The translations under genes and the position numbers were made by a program. From assembly GCA_015847255.1 (NCBI GenBank), contig JADLZK010007836.1, positions 1-64,000 on the forward strand: a DNA stretch of 64,000 nucleotides. Direction: 5' to 3'. Numbering within the stretch: position 1 is the stretch's first letter; each line of letters begins with the position of its first letter. Positions 58,083 to 64,000 of this stretch are shown here, in pieces. The stretch is from Hyparrhenia diplandra (lineage: Eukaryota; Streptophyta; Magnoliopsida; Poales; Poaceae). The notes under the pieces are model-generated. The model did no database searches. It saw only the letters and a list, made by a program, of their open reading frames with translations, and was not told the DNA's origin.

Positions 58083-59306
58083 TCAAGACTTTGCTGAACC
58101 TTGATCCGATGGTGTCAACCAACCTTGATTTTGGACCACACTAGCTTGTGGAGTCACCGGTGAACCCGAACAGCTTTGATCTATCCCACCGACACCCCCT
58201 CGAGCCACCCCAGAAGTTCCAGCCCATCTCGCAGCCGGCCGCTCGGTCGAATTTAACTTTCTCGTTGTCGGATTTTCGCCGTTGTCTTCATAGTGAACAA
58301 CAAAGCCATCCGACGACCGATTCGTGTTACTCGTTGTGTTTGCCGGGCCCCATGACTCGCCTTCATCAAAGATAGCATCTCTCCCTACCACTAGCTTGCC
58401 AAGTAAGGTGATTATAGAATCTGTAGCCTTTGGTACCACTTTCATATCCAATGAATACCATTCTAGCTGATCTGTCAGATAGTTTTGTCAAACCAGGGCC
58501 AACCAACTTGACATAAGCAACACACCCAAAAGTTCTCATGTGTTTCACATTTGGTTTTCTTCCATGCCAAGCTTCATATGGGGTCTTGCTGTTCGTGCTT
58601 TTTGTAGGGCACTGCTCAAAGATATAGACTGCAGCATACACCGCGCCCCCAAAATTCGGGGGTAAGGTAGTGACATTGTTTTCAACAAGCACCTAGCCAT
58701 CTCAAACCACACTCGATTCTCCTCTCCACCACCCCATTCTTCACGAGGAGTGTAAGGAGTGGTGGTGTAGTGCTTTATACCTCCTCTTTCATCGAGAAAA
58801 TTGAGAAAGATTGCGCACAAACTCTCCCCCTATCTGTTCTCAAGGCTTTCAACTTGCCATCACATTCCATCTCAGCCCTGTTCTTTATTTTCTTGAAACA
58901 TTCCGAGCCGGATCCTTGGTTTTCAAGCAACTCCACCCACATATATCTACCGTGGTCATCTACCACAAGAAGAAAATAGGATGCTCCCCAAATGATTTGG
59001 GAGTAATTTGCCCACACAAGTCTGCATGCACAAGTTCCAAACCCTTTTTCTCGCTTCTAAAGCTTGACACTTTGGGAAATGGGGATCCGTGTAATTTTCC
59101 CTGAGCACACCCATCACATACTTTTCTACCCTTGTTATTGTTGGCGCACTGTAAAACCATGTTCTTGGCAAAGTCAAGTCATTCAAAGATTTAAAATTCA
59201 AATGCCCAAATCTAGCATGCCATCTCCGTGATATGTCATCTATTTGAGCATGAAAGCAAACAGATGATCCTAACCCAAACCTTGCCTGATACGGTGTTGT
59301 TTCCAA
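58083..59306 (-). pseudogene. Copia GAG-pre-integrase and integrase
   Basis: On the minus strand the pre-integrase stretch is RRWHARFGHLNFKSLNDL (59306 down). Integrase follows with LLVVDDHGRYMWVELL (58960 region), LKALRTDRG, and YTTTPYTPREEWGGGEENR with its conserved glutamate region. Then come YEAWHGRKPNVKHMRTFGCV and MVFIGYESGTKGYRFY. The zinc-binding part is only partly visible. Frames change several times. Confidence 0.75.
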
Positions 59307-59499
59307 CTCTAGGTGCGTAGATTAATGTTGTTTTCTCCGAATCATACACACACAACTTCCCATCTCCTCCCAAAAATTTGAAACCCTTTTTCTTCCAACT
59401 CCGCCCCAAACTAACAATGTTACTTTTCGCTCAGAATGAAATACACACCAAGAAGAACTTTATGACCTTTGTGGCGCATCTTGAATCACCACGAACCCA

Positions 59500-60736
59500 T
59501 GCCTTGGATTCTAACACGAGATCCATCCCCAAAACTCATCGACCCCTTTACACTCTCATCTAGTCTGGATAAAGAATGATCCGTTCCAGCCATGTGATTA
59601 CTTAGCGCCGGTATCCAATACCCCACACGCCATCGAGGGGGACTAACACGGGGTTACCTTTTTCAAGAAGATGAACTTGAGCCACCACACGTGACGACGC
59701 ACGCCGCCAACATCGGTGTACACGAGGAGTGATCGGCTTCACCAACAACGACGTCGCCTAGTTGTGCCACCTCCTTCTTCTCCTTCTTTGGGCGTTTACA
59801 ATCTTTTCAAATTTCAATGATCGTAGGATGCCACAATTGCGCACCTACCCTTCCTTCTTGGCGTGCTCCATCGAGGTCACTTTATTTGACCTCGGTGCAC
59901 CACCGCCCCGCGCGCGCCGCTTTGCCCTTGAGGAGCCACCGCCGCCACCCCTCCCTCCCTCCCAGCCTTTTGTTGCCGGTGGAATTGGTGCTTGTTCTTC
60001 TCCATCCAATCTTCCTTAGTGAGCAGAAGACGCCCAGTATTGTTTGCCAACTTCGATCTCCGGCTGTCCTCCGCCGAGCGCAGGTGGCCGATCAGATCAT
60101 CTATTGTCAATTTCTTCAGATCACGAAACAGTTCGATGTTCACGACCACAGGGGAGAACCGAGGAGGGGCCACGCGCAAGAACTTCTTGACGACGCGAAT
60201 ATCCTCTATGGTCTCACCTGAAAGGTCTTGAGGTTACCAACGAGGTTTGTTATCCTCATCCCAAAATCTTCCACCGTCCTCGCCATCCTTGAACGTGATT
60301 GTCTCGTCACGATTGAGCTTTTGGGCGTTCACCTCCCTTCACCCGATCTGCTCCGGACGCACATCGTCTTCACCGCTCCCACGCCTCCTTTCGGGTGCAG
60401 CGGCCCAAGAGATCGCCACATCTCCCGGGTACGTAACGCAAGAGCGCTCATGGCATGCCGATCTTGCGTATGCGTTGGGATTGGTACCCGGTCGATCCAC
60501 CCCCCCGATGTCCAACGCCCTCATAATTGCACTTTGCATTAGCACGCCCACTCGGCATATTGTGACGAGTAAGCATGGGCCACATGAGTTCCCTTCCTTC
60601 ACGCCGGCCGAATCTTTGGGGTCACCATGGCGTCGGTGGTGGATGGTGGTGCGGCTAGCGGCTTTTCTCTCGATGAACTCTCTCGATGGACCACTGGATC
60701 CACCGTATACCTCACCTCTCGCTCCCGATACCACAC
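59500..60736 (-). pseudogene. Copia gag region and primer-binding site
   Basis: The primer-binding site TGGTATCGGGAGCGAG (60733-60718, minus) sits next to the 5' LTR and resembles the tRNA-Met type. Gag-like sequence follows in broken frames, including ELFRDLKKLTIDDLIGHLRS (typical of copia gag) and a Lys/Gly/Arg-rich tail. No full CCHC zinc knuckle is clearly readable. Confidence 0.6.
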
Positions 60737-61152
60737 GTAAGGAACGGCGACTATCGCCGGCCTAGGAACACCGCCGTCTCGGCGATGCCCGGACGTAGTC
60801 ACCCCGGAACGAAGAGAACGAGAGCACACGAAACACACGATGTTCGCCGCAACGGCCGCAGCTTTTCCAGATGCATTTCTTGTTCTTATATCTCGGGCTT
60901 GATCCTTATCCCCCGCGGCGCATTGCCTGCACGGTACGCCCTTCTTCCGGGCGTCCACGCGACATGCACGGCATGCACACCACGGCGAGGGTGCCTCTCT
61001 TTGTCGAGCGCGGTCACGGCGTGGAGCTGGGCGCTCCAACCCACCCGCGATTCTACGCTAAGCAAACGTGCTTTGAACCTAACAATGTATCTAATGCACC
61101 TATATGCCGATAACGTGTTCATTTGACACGATTACAAGAGATCAACTCAACA
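60737..61152 (-). repeat. Copia 5' LTR
   Basis: Pairs with 55996-56416. Substitutions and indels differ along the length, for example the segment after CCCCGC near 60915, consistent with age. Confidence 0.8.
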
Positions 61153-62314
61153 ATGGTCTTTGGCTCCCCATGGTGGTTGGGCCTTGGCGACTAGGTGCTG
61201 CTCGAGGGGAATCATGGTGGTGCCGTGTGGGACATTCTGGTCGCTTCTCCGGTGGTACTTGTCACCGGTCCGGTCCGCTAGTGGCCGCAACGCACTCTTT
61301 TTTGTGCTTCAGGTTGGGGTGGGCTTTAGGCGAAAGCCTTGTTGACGGCGTCCATGGGCGTCGTTTTCCTCGCTGGGGGCACCCGCACGGAGGTCCACCT
61401 ATTGCATGAAAGGTTTCGGTGTAATACCGGCCCATGTTGTGGGATTTAGTGTTGGCGACGCTTTTGCCGCCGCTGGGTCTTTCATGAAGGCTTCGCTTCG
61501 AGACTGGTCTGTGCTTTTTCGCGCGGTAAGGTCGTCTTTGGTGCGGGAAGGCTGCCTTGGTGGTCGCGGTCCGGGGTGGTGGTGATTCTTTCGTCGTGGT
61601 TGCGTTGGGGAGGTGCTGACCTTGGGGTGCAGCGGTGGTCGTGGGGTTTGGCTTGGGTGTGGGGGGTCGGTGGTGGCGATGGCTGGGGACCCGGGCGCTG
61701 GGGACGGTCCTCGCCTATGCCGCCCCCCCCTCTGGGACTTTACGGGCGGCGCGCGCCGGGGCCGAGGGAGGCCGGACTTCACATGGTGCTTGGTTGGTGG
61801 AGGTGACGCAGCTTCGCTACTTGGCGGGCGGGCGTGTCTATCCTCTCCGGTGGGGCTTCGTGGGGTGTGGCAAATGACGCAGTGGGTCGCCGCTTTTCCT
61901 CTGGTGTGGAGAGCTAGTGGAGTTGCCTAGTGAGCTCTAGTTGTTGCGTAGGTGTCTCGTGCCAACGCCCCAATCCAACCGAGCTTGTTGATGGCCCGCC
62001 CAACCGAGTGGTGCTTCATGGTTATCTTTTCTTCCATCCTCCTCGCTATTAGTTGAGTTGTTCTAGTGGAGGCTACTAATGTGTTGTGTCGATGTCCCAA
62101 TCCGACCAACCAAGGAGTTGAGTGGGCGCTTAGTTGTGGCGCCGAAGTTGAGTTGATTTTGGTACCTAAGGGTGCAGATGGAGTAGGGTACCCTCCACAA
62201 TTATATGGTTTTTTCGCCCGGTTTCCAAATAAAAACTGGGCTGGCACTTGCCTTTTTTCTTTATTCGCCTAATAGAAATGCGGCAAAGTTTTTGCCATCC
62301 TTTCGAAAAAAAAA
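61153..62314 (+). mobile_element. Probable LINE 3' end, truncated at the 5' side
   Basis: The segment is G- and T-rich without a clear open frame, contains CAAATAAAAACTGGGCTGGC, and ends GCAAAGTTTTTGCCATCCTT, TCG and nine A (62306-62314). This terminus, with a small GGCAAA...TTTGCC inverted repeat before the poly-A, is what I know from grass L1-type LINEs. No reverse transcriptase or endonuclease is present. The left limit is taken as the copia border and could lie further right. GC-rich sequence at 61560-61900 may be separate captured DNA. Confidence 0.45.
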
Positions 62315-62329
62315 GAAATACTGAAATGC

Positions 62330-62776
62330 AGGATTATGTTTTTTGGATGGAGTAGGTATGTACTCCAGTCCAGCCTGTTGTCCGTGTCTCCGATGCTGCT
62401 GAAACAAAAACGACGTATCCATCCGCGGACCACAGCCAGTAATGATCTTTTGACATTTCCTCTTATCAAGGAGCCGCCGGATGCTTCCGCCGGCTGCCGG
62501 TGCAATATCGGCCCCATGCGTCGTATTGCAATAAAAACCCGTGCAGCCGCCTGCAGCATCACCCGCGGGTCGTCCTCGATAGGAAATGGACCTGTACCAA
62601 CCGCCGCCGCTGTCGTCCCCGTCGCTTTGGATTGTGAGTTTCGTGGATGGTTGGCGAGCAGACGGTAGTATTAATTACGTACAGCCCAGGATAGATACTG
62701 CTAATCACACCTTCCTGCACGTGTGCTGACCTGATGACGACTGGCGCTGCAGCTACACGAGAGGTCAGTGTTGCGG
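62330..62776. repeat. Three-copy repeat, copy C, uninterrupted
   Basis: The most complete copy: AGGATTATGTTTTTTGGATG, TACTCCAGTCCAGCCTG, CGACGTATCCATCC, CATTTCCTCTTATC, GAAATGGACCTGTACC, ending GGTCAGTGTTGCGG. It starts 15 bases after the LINE poly-A. The longest minus frame has 97 codons and matches no family I know. Confidence 0.7.
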
Positions 62777-62942
62777 GCGAAAATGCTTTGGAAAGACACG
62801 CTCCAGGATCGTTGGTCACTACAAATTATAATGTTTTGACAAAAAATATGCAATAGTAGGACCATCCACTAATGAATTTCTTGTGGAGAAAGCAGTTCAA
62901 ACGAAGAAGACCTCACATACTTACTAAAACCTGGTCAAATTA

Positions 62943-63524
62943 CACTAGTAGAAAACAGACTTTGGATCCAGAGCTTTAGCCTCACACATTTTTTGAGCCT
63001 AGGACTAAAGTCCCCAGCCCAACTGCTAGACCAACAACTTTTTGGGGAGGACCTTAGTCCGGGTTGGTATTCAATCGGGACTCAAAGGCCTTTTAGTCTA
63101 GGTTGGTGTTATCAACCGGGCTAAAAGTCCTCCAACCTTTAGTACTCAGGTTGGTAATACCAACCTTGACTAAAGGGGTGGCCTTTTAGTCCCGGCTGGT
63201 GTTACCAACCGGACGAAAAGTTTTTTTTGCCCGAGATTAAAAGGCTCCATTTGAGTCAATTCGAAGGAGGGCGCCGGTGACTTTTGTCATATGTGATGTG
63301 TAGCTGAGTTGGTAAAAATCTATATGCTATGCAAAGGGTCATGGATTTGAATCTCACACACTACAAGTGAGGTCTCCAATATTTCATTTTTTTCTCGAGG
63401 ATGGGCTGTAGTCTTAACTCGGGACTAAAGGCTGGGACCTTTAGTCTCGAGTGGCAATCCCAGTTCCCAAAACCAGTATTAAATGGGGTTTGAAACTGAA
63501 TTGTAGCCCTGTTCTCTACTGGTC
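62943..63524. mobile_element. Short non-autonomous CACTA element
   Basis: Left end CACTAGTAGAAAACAG; the complement of the right end is GACCAGTAGAGAACAG. TTA flanks both sides (62940-62942 and 63525-63527). Subterminal words TTTAGTCC, GGTTGGT and ACCAACC recur in both orientations. 582 bases with no transposase. The three-base duplication and CACTA start fit the superfamily; TTA would also fit PIF/Harbinger, but those ends differ. Confidence 0.8.
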
Positions 63525-64000
63525 TTAATTCCTAACGTATACAGTAGGAGGAAGGTAGGGCGCTCGCCGTGCCTTGGCCCGGCCGCGAATCCCCCCCCCC
63601 ACCCCAAGTTGGTCTGGCCGCCGCCGCCATGGCTGCTGCTCGTGGTCTGTCCACCGAGGAAGATGACTGAAACTAGTATAGTGAGTGTCTCAGTCTGAAT
63701 AGTTACTTTGTTACTTATGGGCGTTGGGCCTTAACATTCCATGTTGGCACTTGTGGCCTATTGGCTTTGTATTGCAGCGAATCAGGCAGGTAGTCATTGA
63801 CACTTTGCTTGCTGCTACCACCGCCCAAATCTCCATTTTTCATGATCGTGCACGTTCTCGTCGCCTCTTCACTAGTTCGGAAAATCAGAGTTGGAGAGAC
63901 GAAGAATAATCTATTTGCAGCGATCCGGCGAGCGGCGATCACGAATTCAGGACCTTGACCTGGCTGCAGCACCGCGCGCGTGCCTGCATTCATGGTAAGC
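63525..64000. other. Intergenic or start of a gene beyond the window
   Basis: A GC-rich stretch with a C9 run (about 63591-63600) leads to GCCGCCGCCATGGCT at 63622, a favourable start context. It opens only 13 codons (MAAARGLSTEEDD) before a stop. A 92-codon minus frame at 63715-63993 is open but unrecognised. No gene can be supported from this end of the window. Confidence 0.35.

Larger units (their letters stand above)
55996..61152 (-). mobile_element. Ty1/copia retrotransposon, decayed
   Basis: A 5.2 kb element on the minus strand. Its 5' LTR is 61152-60737 and its 3' LTR 56416-55996, both starting TGTTGAGTTGATCTC. The gene order read on the minus strand is gag, GAG-pre-integrase, integrase, reverse transcriptase, RNase H, which is copia order. 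Frameshifts and stops break every domain. The flanks read ATGGT on the right and TTGGT on the left, so a five-base target duplication with one mismatch is possible. It lies immediately after the TRIM. Confidence 0.85.

Overview
The window is nuclear plant DNA, almost certainly from a grass and probably a panicoid. The evidence is: Stowaway and Tourist MITEs of grass type, a MITE whose end reads GGCCTTGTTTAG, CACTA elements with dense subterminal repeats, a gypsy-like element with very long LTRs, an F-box/FBD-LRR gene cluster, a ZRP4-type O-methyltransferase, and GC-rich coding starts in AT-rich surroundings. There are no operons, CRISPR arrays or rRNA genes, and I found no intact tRNA gene. 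Most of the 64 kb is transposable elements or their remains.

Layout. 1-4431: fragments of CACTA-like elements. 4432-14571: a 10.1 kb LTR retrotransposon with long LTRs and no recognisable reverse transcriptase; its LTRs differ by a 0.94 kb deletion and a small 5' truncation. 14950-28132: three tandem copies of an F-box/FBD-LRR gene that share one four-exon structure, all damaged by frameshifts in this sequence. A poly-A tract, a GC-rich putative DNA element and a Stowaway MITE separate copies 2 and 3. 28440-36023: a MITE, a copia fragment, an LTR-like segment, a small hairpin and a CACTA fragment. 36290-36895: a large imperfect inverted repeat. 37769-38480: exons of a UBE2J-type ubiquitin-conjugating enzyme, apparently a pseudogene. 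39870-41434: a direct repeat and a MITE. 41709-42917 (minus): a two-exon O-methyltransferase with one frameshift. 43904-44380 (minus): an open 158-codon gene of unknown function. 44918-53180: a CACTA-rich block holding a strong 127-nt hairpin, 0.5 kb tandem repeats and an RNase H1 N-terminal/viroplasmin-like domain fragment. 53782-55075 and 62330-62776: three copies of an unidentified repeat, one carrying a MITE nested inside another MITE. 55465-55989: a TRIM element. 55996-61152 (minus): a decayed copia element with two LTRs. 61153-62314: a probable LINE 3' end. 62943-63524: a short CACTA element with a TTA target duplication.

The host genes do not form a pathway. The F-box proteins would be substrate receptors of SCF ubiquitin ligases, the E2 fragment belongs to ER-associated ubiquitination, and the methyltransferase to secondary metabolism. 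Almost every recognisable coding sequence carries single-base insertions or deletions. Either these are mostly pseudogenes or the consensus contains indel errors; the sequence alone does not decide this. I see no convincing new biological system. The observations most worth checking are the two hairpins, the large inverted repeat, the TRIM/copia junction, the triplicated F-box cluster and the nested MITEs in the three-copy repeat.
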